From assembly GCA_028751875.1 (NCBI GenBank), contig CM054140.1, forward strand, positions 20,605,493-20,669,492: 64,000 nt of DNA, in the 5' to 3' direction. The position numbers and the translations under genes are program-made. Origin of the DNA: Rapana venosa. Lineage: Eukaryota; Mollusca; Gastropoda; Neogastropoda; Muricidae. The notes under the pieces were generated by a model. The model was given only the letters and a program-made list of their open reading frames with translations, searched no databases and was not told the DNA's origin. Of the stretch, positions 40,801-50,035 are shown one piece after another; position 1 is the first letter of the stretch, and each line of letters begins with the position of its first letter.

Positions 40801-43800
40801 TGTAGTGTACTTTGTTGTGTAATGTGGTGTGGTGTACTTTGTTGTGTAATGTGGTGTGGTGTACTGTGTTGTGTAATGTGGAGTGGTGTACTGTGTTGTG
40901 TAATGTGGTGTGGTTGACTGTGTTATGTGGTGTACTGTTGTGTGCTGTGTTGTGTAATGTGGTGTGCTGTGTTGTGTAATGTGGTGTGGTTTACCGTGCT
41001 GTGAAATGTGTGGTTTACTGTGTTGTGTAATGTGGTGTACTGTGTTGTGTGATGGGGTGTGGTGTGTGTGTGTTTTACTGTGTTGTGTAGTGTGGTGTAC
41101 TGTGTGTGTGATGTGGTGTGTGATGTGGTGTGGTGTGTAATGTGGCATGGTGTACTGTGGTGTGTGCTGTGTTATGTGGTGTGGTTTAATGTGTTGTGTA
41201 ATGTGGCGTGGTGTTGTGTAATGTGGTGTGTTGTGTAATGTGGTTTACTGTGCTGCATAATGACGTGTGGTTTACTGTGTTGTGTGGTGTGTTGTGTAAT
41301 GTGGTGTGGCATACAGTGTTGTGTAATGTGGTGTGGTTTACTGTGTTGTGTAATGTGGTGTGGTTTACTGTGGTGGGGTGTACTGTGTTGTGTAATGTGG
41401 TGTGGTTTACTGTGTTGTGTAATATGGTGTGGTGTAGTTTACTGTATTGTGTAATGTGGTGTAGTGGTGCAGTGTAGTTGTGGTGTGGTATGGAGTGGTG
41501 TAGTGTAGTGTTGTGTGGTATTGTGTGGTTGTGGTGTGGTGTAGTGTGTTGTGTGGTGGGTGTGGGGTAGTGTTGTGTGGTATGGTGTGGTGTAGTGTTG
41601 TGTGGTATGTGTGGTGTAGTGTAGGTTGTTGTGTGGTGTAGTGTTGTGTGGTGTGTGTAGTGTTGTGTGGTGTGGTGTAGTGTTGTGTGGTATGGGTGTG
41701 GTGTAGTGTAGTGTTGTGTGGTATGGTGTGGTGTAGTGTTGTGTGGTATGGTGTGGTGTAGTGTTGTGTGGTATGGTGTGGTGTAGTGTTGTATGGTGTG
41801 GTGTAGTGTTGTGTGGTGTGGTGTAGTGTAGTGTTGTGTGGTATGGTGTGGTGTAGTGTTGTGTGGTATGGTGTGTAGTGTTGTGTGGTATGGTGTGGTG
41901 TAGTGTAGTGTTGTGTGGTATGGTGTAGTGTAGTGTTGTGTGGTATGGTGTGGTGTGAGTGTTGTGTGGTATGGTGTGGTGTGGTGTAGTGTTGTGTGGT
42001 ATGGTGTGGTGTGGTGTAGTGTTGTGTGGTAGTGGTGTGGTGTGGTGTTGTGTTGTGTGGTGTGGTGTGGTGTAGTGTAGTGTTGTGTGGTATGGTGTGT
42101 GTGTGTAGTGTGTGGTGTAGTGTAGTGTTGTGTGGTATGGTGTGTGTAGTGTAGTGTGTGTGGTATGTGTGGTGTAGTGTAGTGTTGATGTGGTATGGTG
42201 TGGTGTAGTGTAGTGTTGTGTGATATGGAGTGGTGTAGTGTAGTGTGGTATGGTGTGGTGTGGTGTGGTGTAGTGTAGTGTAGTGTAGACTGTAGCTTAG
42301 TGAAGTGAAGTTAGCGCAGACTGTAGTATAGCAGCAGTACAGTATAACCCTCTTGACGTAACAAGCCTTTCCATGCACGGTGATGTTGCAGGTGCTGGGA
42401 ACATTCCAGCATGCGGTGTTGAGGGCGCCTGAAGAGACAGCGGACCTGGACACGGTGCTGGTGTTTCAGCTGGTGGCCTTCCTGGTGGACCATCACATGG
42501 ACATCATGGCCGTGCCCACGGATATGAAGCAGGCTGTGGAGGACAGGCTCAGGTCTCTGGAGAAGCCCCAGGTTTGTTACATAACATCGGATGTGTCTGT
42601 GTGAGTGTGTGTGGGTTTGGTAGAAATCATAGGTTTGTTACATAACATTGAATGTGTGTGTGTGTGTGTTGGTTTGGTAGAAATAATAGGTTTGTTACAT
42701 AGCATCGGATGTGACTGTGTGTGTTGGTTTGGTAGAAATAATAGGTTTGTTACATAACATTGGATGTGTCTGTGTGTGGGTTTGGTAGAAATCATAGGTT
42801 TGTTACATAACATTGGATGTGTGTGTGTCTGTGAGTGTGTGTGGGTTTGGTAGAAATCATAGGTTTGTTACATAACATTGGATGTGTGTGTGTTTGTGTG
42901 GTAGAAATCATAGGTTTGTTACATAACATTTGATGTGTGGGTTTGGTAGAAATCATAGGTTTGTTACATAACATTGGATGTGTGTGTGTCTGTGAGTGTG
43001 TGTGGGTTTGGTAGAAATCATAGGTTTGTTACATAACGTTTGATGTATGTGTGGGTTTGGTAGAAATCATAGGTTTGTTACATAACATTTGATGTGTGTG
43101 TGTCTGTGAGTGTGTGTGGGTTTGGTAGAAATCATAGGTTTGTTACATAACATCGGATGTGTGTGTGTGTCTGTGTTGTGTGTGTGTGTTGGTTTTGTAG
43201 AAATCAAAGGTTTGTTACATAACATTTGATGTGTGTGGGTTTGGTAGAAATCATAGGCTTGTTACATAACATTGGATGTGTCTGTGTGTGTGGGTTTGGT
43301 AGAAAGCGTGTGGGATTTTTTTATCCCTGATATGGGTACAGCAGAACTGAAAGAGAGAGAGAGAGTGTGTGTGCATGTGTGGCAAATAAGTGGCTGCGTG
43401 ATTTAATGTAATGGCTTAGATAGTGTTAGGCTTCAAAATACACATGAATTTCATAATCTTTAATTATTTGCTGTTGTCGCTACTGTAAACAGGACTGGTT
43501 TGTTTCTTTTCCCCATTGCGGTTCATTTGTTGTGCGTGTGCAGTTTGTTTTGTGTGCAATGTCGTCACGCTCGTACTGACCTGAAAATGCTCAGTCATAT
43601 ATTTTCGTGTAGATTGTGTATTCACCGCGAGACCCTTGCCAGCTGCGCTTCACCAAACCCCTGTCCAGCGAGCAGTACGAGGCCAGCAAGAGAAGCCACT
43701 CACACAGCGCCCTCCTGCAGCTGCTGGACAGCATTGTCCGCGACGAAAACATGCCTGATCGAGAGAGGAGGCGCCGACTCAAGCAGGTACACACTTGTAC

Positions 43801-44795
43801 AGCTCTCTTGTCAGTTTCGTTTTGATGCCTAATAGTGTACACACGGAGACTGGATGTAAAAAAAAGCATATGTGTGCCTATTTCATTAACTTTGAAGTAA
43901 AAGAAATGAAGGAAAGAAATGAATGAATGAATGCCTTAATGTTGTCCTATTTTGGTTAGGTTTATTATTATTATTACTGGATGTAAAAAAGAACATGAGT
44001 GCCTATTCCATTATCCTTGAAATAAAAGAAATGAAGGAAAGAAATGAATGAATGAATGCCTTAATGTTGTCCTTTGTTGGTTAGGTTTATTATTATTTTT
44101 GAAATTTTGTCCAGAATGTTATGTTCATTTACATGAGCTGTTGGTTCCATAGTCTTTTCGGCTATCAAGAATCAGAGAGTACAAGTATTGACTTTTTTGT
44201 GTGTTGTGTGTTCACACCTGATCTATAATTATTTGGTTTGAGTGCTGCTTTACTTTCTTAGGTTTTCCATCAGAACGGTTAGTGATAGGACTTGTCGAGT
44301 ATCAGTTATTGTTTCTCCCTCATTAGTGGCCCTTCTTGATAGAGTAACTGTATGAGTTTACACAAGTATAACACATTCTGCTGATTTTCTTTCCTCTTAT
44401 ATGCAGAGTTCAGACATTTTTATTACATGTTTACTTCACTCTTTGACACCAGGAATATGATCATGACTATTCACTGTGTACAATAATATCAACAGTAAGC
44501 ACGGTAGTAGAATAAGAATCATGTGTACAAAATATCTTGGTACAATGTGCAGAATTAATAGATTTATATAAAAAACAAAAAACCAACAACAAACAAAAGA
44601 TATATACAGTGTACAACTATGATTCATTGGTATGTAAAGGACTTGCCACTGCAGTTTCAGAAGACCTACCCTCAGATGTACAAGCAGCGGTTCCCTGACC
44701 CATCCAGTGACCCCCTATACTGTGACCCCAACCTCCGAGGAAGACCTCCATTGTTGTCTCGACCCCTGCAGAAGTTAAGGGGACTGCGAGTATGA
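28816..44795 (+). CDS. DEPDC1: DEPDC1, DEP domain-containing protein 1 (complete, 12 coding exons)
   Basis: Exons 28816-28884, 30684-30841, 31570-31686, 32411-32689, 33132-33262, 36040-36087, 37172-37312, 37826-39144, 39533-39702, 42392-42571, 43613-43786, 44655-44795; all junction phases agree. About 974 residues. Residues 20-115 are the DEP domain (GPYKATRLWND, then CFLGSTAVDWLWDYL). Residues about 208-315 (LPHWVLSAMKCLARW; GFEKDVFGVVRDYFLGLSEP) and 755-870 (ALQIVCLFLPPASRRKLHFL) are a RhoGAP-like domain interrupted by the exon 8 insert. The tail has FQKTYPQMYKQRFP. This matches the DEPDC1A layout, including a large exon 8. The vertebrate proteins act in proliferation, mitosis and transcriptional repression (family knowledge). 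Exon 8 contains a frame break. DEPDC1B lacks the long insert, so DEPDC1A-like is the better name. Confidence 0.94.
29907..29984 (+). repeat. (TA)n in DEPDC1 intron 1
   Basis: TA microsatellite. The rest of intron 1 (28885-30683) holds no recognised element. Confidence 0.95.
30684..30841 (+). CDS. DEPDC1: DEPDC1 exon 2 (DEP domain)
   Basis: 52 codons plus two bases: WNDTITAFRQGVPRGKHRRF and the DEP core TAVDWLWDYLKKRKEFG. Acceptor tctgacag, donor gtaaat. Confidence 0.95.
30920..31130 (-). mobile_element. tRNA-derived SINE, 3' part, in DEPDC1 intron 2
   Basis: Reverse complement of the 11240-11540 copy: CCACCGGCACACAATGG, CACACGGGGCCTCGGTTTAT, AGTCTCATCCGAAGGA. Confidence 0.78.
31570..31686 (+). 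CDS. DEPDC1: DEPDC1 exon 3 (DEP domain end)
   Basis: One base, 38 codons, two bases: QQTTHLLNKFYKAGIFEEIQ to SDSNRLY. Acceptor tatatag, donor gtaaca. It corresponds to human QQTIQLLRKFLKNHVIEDI. Confidence 0.94.
31863..31980 (+). repeat. Alternating purine-pyrimidine tract, duplicated
   Basis: AC repeats with two CCCGCGCGCGCAC blocks and ATGCATGC in a directly repeated unit of about 38 bp. Lies in DEPDC1 intron 3. A (TA)n tract follows at 32019-32060. Confidence 0.93.
32411..32689 (+). CDS. DEPDC1: DEPDC1 exon 4 (linker)
   Basis: One base, 92 codons, two bases. Begins LLPLSPSKGTR (human FRFPATSPLK), continues as a polar linker and ends with the helix TGSQIHEIWKTAALS. Acceptor ttgccag, donor gtctga. 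Confidence 0.9.
32905..33073 (+). repeat. Tandem duplication of about 86 bp in DEPDC1 intron 4
   Basis: Two copies beginning AAAGAAAAACAATTGCAAAT and ending AATTAAGGAATGATAAAA; they differ mainly in TG count. Confidence 0.93.
33132..33262 (+). CDS. DEPDC1: DEPDC1 exon 5
   Basis: One base, 43 codons, one base: LKKMLGVGSLDEILQDYAV followed by HNCIFLNKSGIVTN. Acceptor gtgtgcag, donor gtgagt. Matches human LQTILGVPSLEEVINPKQ. Confidence 0.93.
33340..33560 (+). mobile_element. tRNA-derived SINE in DEPDC1 intron 5
   Basis: Same family as 22585-22980: GAGTTTGAACCC near the B-box position, then GGATGAAATGATAAACAGAG, CCCATG, CACATAAAAGAAC. Confidence 0.65.
33655..33930 (+). repeat. Degenerate pentamer repeat (ACAAT/ACAGT type)
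   Basis: Five-base periodic TACAATACAATGAAGTACCA-like sequence. Reading frames over it are repeat artefacts. Confidence 0.8.
33965..35410 (-). mobile_element. 5'-truncated I-group LINE with RNase H domain
   Basis: Antisense insertion in DEPDC1 intron 5. It begins at PNYLLQKIQSLDCKAFRLAL just downstream of an in-frame stop, covering the region after the RT thumb, an RNase H domain and the C-terminal region, with a 3' UTR to about 33965. The single 430-codon frame is unbroken, so it is fairly young. Confidence 0.88.
34094..35386 (-). CDS. LINE ORF2 C-terminal fragment with RNase H
   Basis: 430 codons. RNase H acidic residues appear in order: D158 in IYTDGS, E194 in AELTAI, D220 in CVDSKS, D275 in NEKVDSLAK, with WVPSHTG between. 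A C-x-C-x7-H-x4-C cluster (C374, C376, H384, C389) is the usual C-terminal zinc-knuckle-like motif. RNase H removes the RNA template strand during retrotransposition. There is no RT or endonuclease, so the fragment cannot move on its own. Confidence 0.88.
   Translation of the reverse strand: MLQKIQSLDCKAFRLALGVPAHASSIGTYKEVGVLPLNEYRQLAVAKYVLRSTTNDSNVENEVQIKSDIHFPKRARTISSLTTINTYTSPLFKHSELKPNKLAKSVQSAPYPPWELFKAHFDINYSSVRKAENVNILTSLVKEHIQTTYPDHLKIYTDGSVLNTNEAGAAFIIPSLKVERAVYLGKNKSIFTAELTAIVLALNYVLDFPKDIFNILLCVDSKSVLHALRNSTFKVRKDLIIEIRHLVHFLILRGSTVTFCWVPSHTGIFFNEKVDSLAKYGARNKNSSCEINVALSLHEGYSLLQNACWKHFRKKIYDSGYCLYNGCTSNVIDFRNAFISNKVCGWYNRRNMLSLMYRFKLNAFRTKYVKDVNCICGEKITNSHVIFDCGHLKAFLPAIPGLSLDQILSEPSLLLDIVLGLIRSPIIQFL
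35485..36003 (+). repeat. 35-bp minisatellite, about 15 units
   Basis: Unit AAATTGAAAGATGACATGCA followed by GTTAAAAGGTG(C/T)TA(G/C). Two unit types (ending GCTAG or GTTAC) intermix. It ends about 36 bp before the exon 6 acceptor. Confidence 0.98.
36040..36087 (+). CDS. DEPDC1: DEPDC1 exon 6
   Basis: 48 bp encoding QLPHWVLSAMKCLAR, an almost invariant DEPDC1 motif. Acceptor attgtgcag, donor gtgagt. A 35-bp minisatellite ends about 36 bp upstream. Confidence 0.95.
36430..36800 (-). mobile_element. tRNA-derived SINE in DEPDC1 intron 6
   Basis: On the minus strand, an A-box-like TAGCCCAGAGGTTAGGAGC head near 36783, then the family core, ending with the tail at 36430. Same family as 40095-40515. 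Confidence 0.75.
37172..37312 (+). CDS. DEPDC1: DEPDC1 exon 7 (RhoGAP-like, first part)
   Basis: 141 bp: YPGFEKDVFGVVRDYFLGLS followed by EPLITYELYDVIINVF. Acceptor aaaacag, donor gtaaga, phase 1 out. RhoGAP-like fold; I see no obvious catalytic arginine finger. Confidence 0.94.
37785..37818 (+). repeat. (TG)17 at the DEPDC1 exon 8 acceptor
   Basis: Seventeen TG dinucleotides ending seven bases before the exon (CGTGCAG follows). The rest of intron 7 is ordinary AT-rich sequence. Confidence 0.98.
37826..39144 (+). CDS. DEPDC1: DEPDC1 exon 8 (long Ser/Gln-rich insert, frame broken)
   Basis: 1319 bp. The acceptor gcgtgcag follows a (TG)17 tract with no ordinary pyrimidine run; the donor is a|gtaagt. 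It encodes about 438 polar residues with repeated short motifs (SYGDL, SQGDL twice, STGNL, SVSNL). The entering frame is open to a TAG at 38941; the frame that joins exon 9 is open from 38805 to 39144. The switch needs one missing base (or two extra) in 38805-38940. Phase 1 on both sides means the exon can be skipped cleanly, as human exon 8 is (from memory). Confidence 0.85.
39533..39702 (+). CDS. DEPDC1: DEPDC1 exon 9 (RhoGAP-like, second part)
   Basis: Two bases plus 56 codons: QEERATKALQIVCLFLPPAS followed by RRKLHFLLKLMSKMA. Acceptor gtgacag, donor gtgagt, phase 0 out. Matches human ALQLCCLLLPPPNRRKLQLL. Confidence 0.94.
40095..40515 (-). mobile_element. tRNA-derived SINE, near full length, in DEPDC1 intron 9
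   Basis: Minus-strand head GATAGCCTAGTGGTTAGAGC (A-box), the core with ACAAACCAAGGACCCGTGCA, and the tail with ATGCAAAAATCTCACAATTACC. Confidence 0.8.
40713..42290 (+). repeat. 1.6 kb G/T-only degenerate pentamer array
   Basis: Mixture of GTGTG, GTGTA and GTGTT units, with almost no C on this strand. It ends about 100 bp before the exon 10 acceptor. The 348-codon minus-strand frame across it (His/Thr/Tyr repeats) is an artefact. Confidence 0.98.
42392..42571 (+). CDS. DEPDC1: DEPDC1 exon 10
   Basis: 60 codons, phase 0 at both ends: LGTFQHAVLRAPEETADLD, then LVAFLVDHHMDIMAVP, corresponding to human LVSFLMDHHQEILQVP. Acceptor gatgttgcag, donor gtttgt. It sits between two large tandem arrays. 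Confidence 0.94.
42572..43290 (+). repeat. Minisatellite starting at the exon 10 donor, 13 units
   Basis: Units of about 42-72 bp: GGTTTGTTACATAACATTGG, a variable TG tract, GGGTTTGGTAGAAATCATA. The first unit is the authentic intron 10 start. Confidence 0.96.
43613..43786 (+). CDS. DEPDC1: DEPDC1 exon 11
   Basis: 58 codons, phase 0: YSPRDPCQLRFTKPLSSEQY, then ALLQLLDSIVRDENMPDRER, RRRLKQ. Acceptor gtgtag, donor gtacac. Equivalent to human ISAQEFDEQKVS and the KEKRKKLKQFQK helix. Confidence 0.93.
43850..44100 (+). repeat. 127-bp tandem duplication of a SINE tail
   Basis: CTGGATGTAAAA at 43850 and 43977 starts two copies containing TAAAAGAAATGAAGGAAAGA and GAATGCCTTAATGTTGTCCT. The start matches the SINE tail at 11470-11540. 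Confidence 0.92.
44655..44795 (+). CDS. DEPDC1: DEPDC1 exon 12 (C-terminus)
   Basis: 46 codons and TGA at 44793-44795: FQKTYPQMYKQRFPDPSS, ending LQKLRGLRV. Acceptor actgcag. Matches human FQKEYPLIYQKRFPTTES. Confidence 0.94.
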   Translation, partial: FQKTYPQMYKQRFPDPSSDPLYCDPNLRGRPPLLSRPLQKLRGLRV

Positions 44796-45816
44796 GCAGC
44801 CCTGGCTCTGAGCTATTTCATCATCTGGGAGTTTTACCATGACTTTTTTTATAAGGTGCCTGTTATCACCTCCCTTCTGCTACAGTGAGTTGGCAACTTG
44901 TGTGTGTGTGTGTGTGTTTGCAACATTGCATTGGCATGGGTTTTCTGGGTTTTTTTGTGGGTTTCTTTGCCGGTATGAACCAGTGACAATGCTTTTATGA
45001 GTTAGGACTTTGTGATGTATTTCAGTCCTATTTTTTTTAATAGTAAATTATATCAAGCCAGCTTTATGTGAATTTGTGAACCAATCAGTATGTTACTCGT
45101 CACTGTGTTCATCTTTCTGATGTAGGCAGGGTATGTTGTTTTAACATCATGAGGTTACTTTTTACCAGTAAAATCAAGGTAGGACTGGAAGCTTCAGGAT
45201 GAAAATGGTATGGAACTGTATACATGAGAAGAATACTTGTTCATGCATCAGTTTGCTTGAAAAAGGTGTGAGGGGTGGGTAAGTGGGTGTCTTCTCTGCT
45301 TGTGCTTAAAAAAGTATTTTCCTGTTCTTTTCTTTTTTTATATATTTATAACTCCATTCTGCTCCTAAGAAAACTGACTTTGGGTCATTTTGCATTTCGA
45401 GAACCAAAGCTGTTTTTCATGTGTGTGTTTGTGTGTGAACTTCATTTTTGCACCCCAGAGAAAAAAGACATGCTCAGTTTATATTTTGGTTGCCCAGTAT
45501 ATTCTAAGCCCATGGGTAATTGCCTGCTTTTCAGTTCATTTGATTTAGAAAATTGTTTTAAGTTTACAATTGTACTACTTTAAACGCCTGATTTTAAATA
45601 TTTTGTCTTTCAGTTGTTTGGTGGATGTTCTTAATTTGGGACAACAGGTTGATTTTTAAAAAAAATTCTGTTTTAATAATAGTTTAAAAAGATTTTATTG
45701 CGATTGATTTGGGTCCCTGGCAACCCTGATCCCAGTGTGCAATGAAAAGTGAAGCATTTTTGACACAGAAACCTGCTGAGAGGTGATTGTGTTAATGATG
45801 TGGCATGTTTCATTGC

Positions 45817-45861
<45 letters not shown>

Positions 45862-46225
45862 GTGTGTGTGATTGAAAGAGAGAGAGGCTCAGAGAGAAAG
45901 AAAAATGGAGATAGAGAGAGAGAGAAAGAAAGAGAAGGAGAAAAGGAAAGAATCCTGCTGTTTGTTTCTCCTGCTCGATCAGCATTTTGACTTAATGTAT
46001 ATGCTGCTCTCTGCTTCTGCCTTGTAAAAAAAAACAAGAACAAAAACCCACCCAGGACTGACTGACGAGTGTGTTTGTTCTTGACAGTGCCATTTTGCTC
46101 ATCCTATTTGTCTTGTGCATAGATCATGAGACTGTATCATGCATTGCTGTAAGCACGAACGTCTGTCCTGTTTTTGCGTGTGTTATTTTGAAGGAATGAA
46201 GAATAAATTGGTTATTGTATGATTT
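44796..46225 (+). other. DEPDC1: DEPDC1 3' untranslated region (probable)
   Basis: The stop codon is followed by AT-rich sequence with (TG)n at 45821-45868 and GA-rich sequence after it, up to an AATAAA at 46202-46207 with a GT/T-rich stretch directly downstream. This is a plausible cleavage site near 46220. A further AATAAA lies at 48364. Confidence 0.6.
46202..46207 (+). terminator. Candidate poly(A) signal of DEPDC1
   Basis: AATAAA followed by TTGGTTATTGTATGATTTGT, a G/T-rich downstream element. Inferred. Confidence 0.55.
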
Positions 46226-46930
46226 GTCTTTTTAAAAAAAAATTATTTGCCAGTATAACTACTTCTATCTACACAATGCTGTTTTTAGATCATGTTGTAC
46301 TGTCACTAAACAAAAAATCTTGTTGGAATATTGGAAATATAATTGCACTATTGTACTTTTTAAAATTGTTTCTTGTAAAGGCTAGAATGGGAATCTCTTA
46401 GCATTGTTACAAGGAGTTAGTCTTCAAAGTGAAAAAAAGAAATGGGTCCTCACTCCCACTCTGGCAAAAGATCTCCCTGCCCATTTCGCTGTAGATTGGA
46501 CAGGATCTACACGTGGTGCTAGGTAACCTAAGCTGAAAGCCCAATTATTCCAGAGATAATACATGGGCTGGTAGTTTGACTAGTACTTACTGAAAGGTTT
46601 TGTTTGTTACCCACAATAGCCTTAGTATGTGGTTGTCTTTATTTTCTTGTTCCATGGCTCATTGCTTTTTATTTTGTTTTCATATGTTTGTTGTTGGTTT
46701 GTTTTTTTGTGTGTGTGTACAAATGAAGGATGATATAAAGACAATTAAAAATTAAACCAAAAAACAAAGAAAAAACTGTCAGAATAATAGGTAGAAACCA
46801 AACAAAGTAATCCAAACAAACCAGTCCTCTTATAACAATGATTAGCACAGTGGACTACCAGTTTGGGGACTGTAAGCTTAATCGCCAGTAAAAGCTTGTT
46901 CTTTGCATTCATTAGATGGGTAGCTCGGTC
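46225..46930 (+). other. Intergenic, nothing recognised
   Basis: AT-rich, with no exon or repeat I can support. Confidence 0.5.
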
Positions 46931-46939
46931 ACTGGAATG

Positions 46940-48010
46940 AAAGCAGATGCATGCCTCAAGTCCTCCAAACTGCTGTAGAGCTTCTGATGCACTGGGGGGG
47001 TTGGGGGTTGGTCAGGTTTTCCTTTGGATTGCCTCCTGCTGTGGGCAGGACTGCAGCACACATTCTATTGTCTGGCTGCCAGTTTGGCATGGGTGCTGCA
47101 TGTATGGCCAAGTAGAGTTTCATGAACAGTAATCAGGTAGTTGTGGCCTTCCTGATCCTGAATACTATACAGACCTGCTTCTGTTGCATCAACACAAGGG
47201 TCTGACCTGTTGTAGTGTGTATCTTGCAGTATCCGTGTGCTTTGCTGGTTAGTCTCAATGATGGTCTTGGCTTCAGAATAGCTGGTAGACCTACCTAGCC
47301 ATCTACTCTTGCCATGCGCCTTCCTCTGCAAGGGAATCAGCTGTCTCGTTGCCAAGCACAGTGGAGTGGGAGGGAATCCACTGCAGGACTACTGCATGTC
47401 TTCTGCAGAGGGAGGCAAGAGTGAAAGACAGGTTCTTCAGGTCAGCATTTCCTCTGGACTGTGTGGCATGCAGGAGTTACAGCACGAGCGTTATTCTATA
47501 GGCTGACCTTGATGTGGGCTGCTGAAGTTTTCGTGGTTTCTACCTCATCACTGTAATTTGTGCAGCAGAGGCCAGTAGCAAGGTTGATGCTATCTTCTCT
47601 GCCCACAGAGTACTCACTATTGGATGTAGATCCCTAACCCTCCATTTTGAACTGCATCCTCAGCAGAGCTTTTAGTGTAAACATGGGTGGGTCTACAGGT
47701 CTTCGGCATAGTGGATGTGGAGGTATTCAAGGATGTGAAGTTTTCTCAGGGTCAGTGAATTTTTCTCCAAGAGTCTTTAGGTCCAGCACCAGGGATGCTG
47801 CTGTGAACGAGGACTGGGACAGCAAGACATTGAGGGATGTCTTTGGAGGTCACGGTCAAGGACGTCCTCATGTCATCCTGTAAGCATCCTCTGGGGAACC
47901 AAGCTACCTGTCTGCAGTGATCCTTCTCTTGGCTGGGACAGACAAATTCTCCCTTTAATGCAGCAGCATTGAAGTCTGTTGAACCTGGCTGCCTGTGTGA
48001 AAGAAAGCCT
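46940..48010 (-). pseudogene. Decayed LINE (I/Nimb-like) RNase H region
   Basis: Minus-strand fragments VVLQWIPSHSTVLGNETADS, LAEEGAWQE, SYSEAKTIIETNQQ and GHNYLITVH match the end of an RNase H domain and the following region, in shifting frames with stops. Upstream, LLCTNYSDEVETTKTSAAH-like sequence fits the RNase H start. Confidence 0.7.
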
Positions 48011-48014
48011 TAGT

Positions 48015-49655
48015 GTCTTGATGAGCTTCCCCTCTCTTGCAGTTGTTCTTCACTACAGATCATTTACATCACAATTGTATTATAAGTTTAATTAACGAAT
48101 GAACTGAATCCCTAGATCATTGTTGATTGTTGTAAACCGTTGACCAATGTTGATATCATACAACATGGACATTGTTATTTGGAGCATAATACTCATGTTT
48201 GCTGTTTGATTTTTTTTTCTTATAATTATGCTTTATGGATTGTGAGTTTTGTGTTGACATTAGCCTGTTTCTGACTACTTTTCATTCCTTGCTGCTTATT
48301 CCTTGCTTTTTTAAGTTACATTCCTGTGTGCTTTTGTGAAGAATCATTTATAACTGAGTGTGAAATAAAATTAAACAAAGAAATTATATAAGATGTTTGT
48401 ATGATTGTTTTGGTGTTGTATATTGTATTGTGTCAGAGCAAAGCCAAGCATGGTGTGTAACTATCCCCTCTTGAGTATAATTCAGGCGTCATTGGTGCTC
48501 TTAGGATCCATTTTATGAGGGAGAACAAAAAAATTGTGATTACCCTAAAACTGCTCTTTTAGCAGCACTACACATAATATGTAATGTAAAAAAAATGTAG
48601 TGTGAAAGTGCTATTTGCAATGTAGTCTTTCAACGTTATGTTTCTATGTCTTTTACATTTCCCACTAGACCAGAGTCAAGCTCTGATTTTTGTTTGCCCC
48701 TTCCCTGTGTTATCAGGTTTCGTGGAAAATCTCATTATGGCTTTTTCTCAGTAAGGACTCCAAGGTTCCTGACTGGGTAAGTCTAGGTGTGTTCAAAGAG
48801 TTATGTGATATATAGCAGCATACTCAGTTCACATGTTCCACCAGGTGAACTGTTAGGGCCAGCCTTGGTCTGACATGAAAACGTTATTATGAATGGATGA
48901 ACCTAAAATTATCTTCTCAAACCCTTATTTGGTTAATTTACTTGGACATTCAGTACAATTTTTTTCGCCTAATTGATTATACTGACGTTCTCACAAAGTT
49001 CCTGGACCTGATGACTCGAGTAGCTGGTAAGGAAAAGCTGAACAGGTTGCCAGAGACCAAGGCCTGCAGTGTGTGTGTGTCAGGCAGCTGTGCACAAAAC
49101 ACAGTCTGTCAGAGCAAAGGTGAAGCAAGGCTTTGATCTGACACAGTATACTGTACTAACCAACCAGAACTTATATGTTTTCATCACATAAATGTCATAT
49201 CTGTGAAAATTATGAACATTTTCTTCCATTGTTATTACTGAAGCCTTAACCATGATGGCAGCTGCATGTTTTAGGGCTGTTTTACTATGTTTTGTTCATT
49301 TTAATTGCTTGTTACCATCCTCTAGAAATTTACCATTCTCATATGCATTCCCCTTATCCCAAGCGCACAAATCATGTTTATGACAATCGTGCTCCAGTCT
49401 CTATCCATCTGCCATTCTATCAAAATGGACCCTCTCCATAGAATACACAGCACACACTTGTTATTTAGATGCTCACACACTGACCTTTTGAAACAGAAGT
49501 ATTGTTCATGTTCACAAGCTTCCCTGAAGTTATGGGTCCAGTCCACATCTGCATAGCCATAGAGTTCATGCAATAAGATAAGTTATTGGGGTGGTCCACT
49601 CATGCACCGTGGGGCCATTTCAGCTCAAAAGATCTGGGGTGTACTGTATAATTTT
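48015..49655 (+). other. Intergenic, nothing recognised
   Basis: AT-rich sequence with an AATAAA at 48364. No exon, RNA gene or repeat is supportable. Confidence 0.5.
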
Positions 49656-49659
49656 AAAA

Positions 49660-50035
49660 GAAGGTGGCAGGATGGTTAAGATGTTCACCTTCCTAATAAG
49701 TAAACTGTGAGGTTCTAGTTCGATTTCTAGCCTTGCTCTTTCTTCCCAGTTAAAGGGAAAAAATCAAACTGGAAGTCAAGTCTTATGGAGGAGACTCCTA
49801 AATCTGTAAGACCCATGTGCTTATGGACTTGTGCACATCAAAAGAACCCAGGACAGTTGAAAAAAAGGAGAGAGCAGGAATGTACCTCCGGACTGTCCTG
49901 GCAAAATTGGTAGGTTCAATTCCCCAAAGTTGAAATGCAGCTGCAGCTAATTGGGAAGGGGGGTGGGGTGGGGTAATGGTTGCATACACAAAAATCTCAC
50001 CATTGGTGAACCTTGGAGCTCCAGCCTAGAAACAA
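49660..50035 (+). mobile_element. tRNA-derived SINE with different head
   Basis: Head GGCAGGATGGTTAAGATG (A-box), AGTTCGATTTC (B-box), then GGACTTGTGCACATCAAAAG and a tail TCACCATTGGTGAACCTTGG shared with the other SINEs. Poly-C 50043-50066 follows. Confidence 0.75.

Noticed and set aside
41407..42453. 348-codon minus-strand reading frame
   Set aside because: It is the translation of the G/T pentamer array (His-Thr-Tyr repeats); only its last part overlaps the exon 10 region, in the wrong strand.
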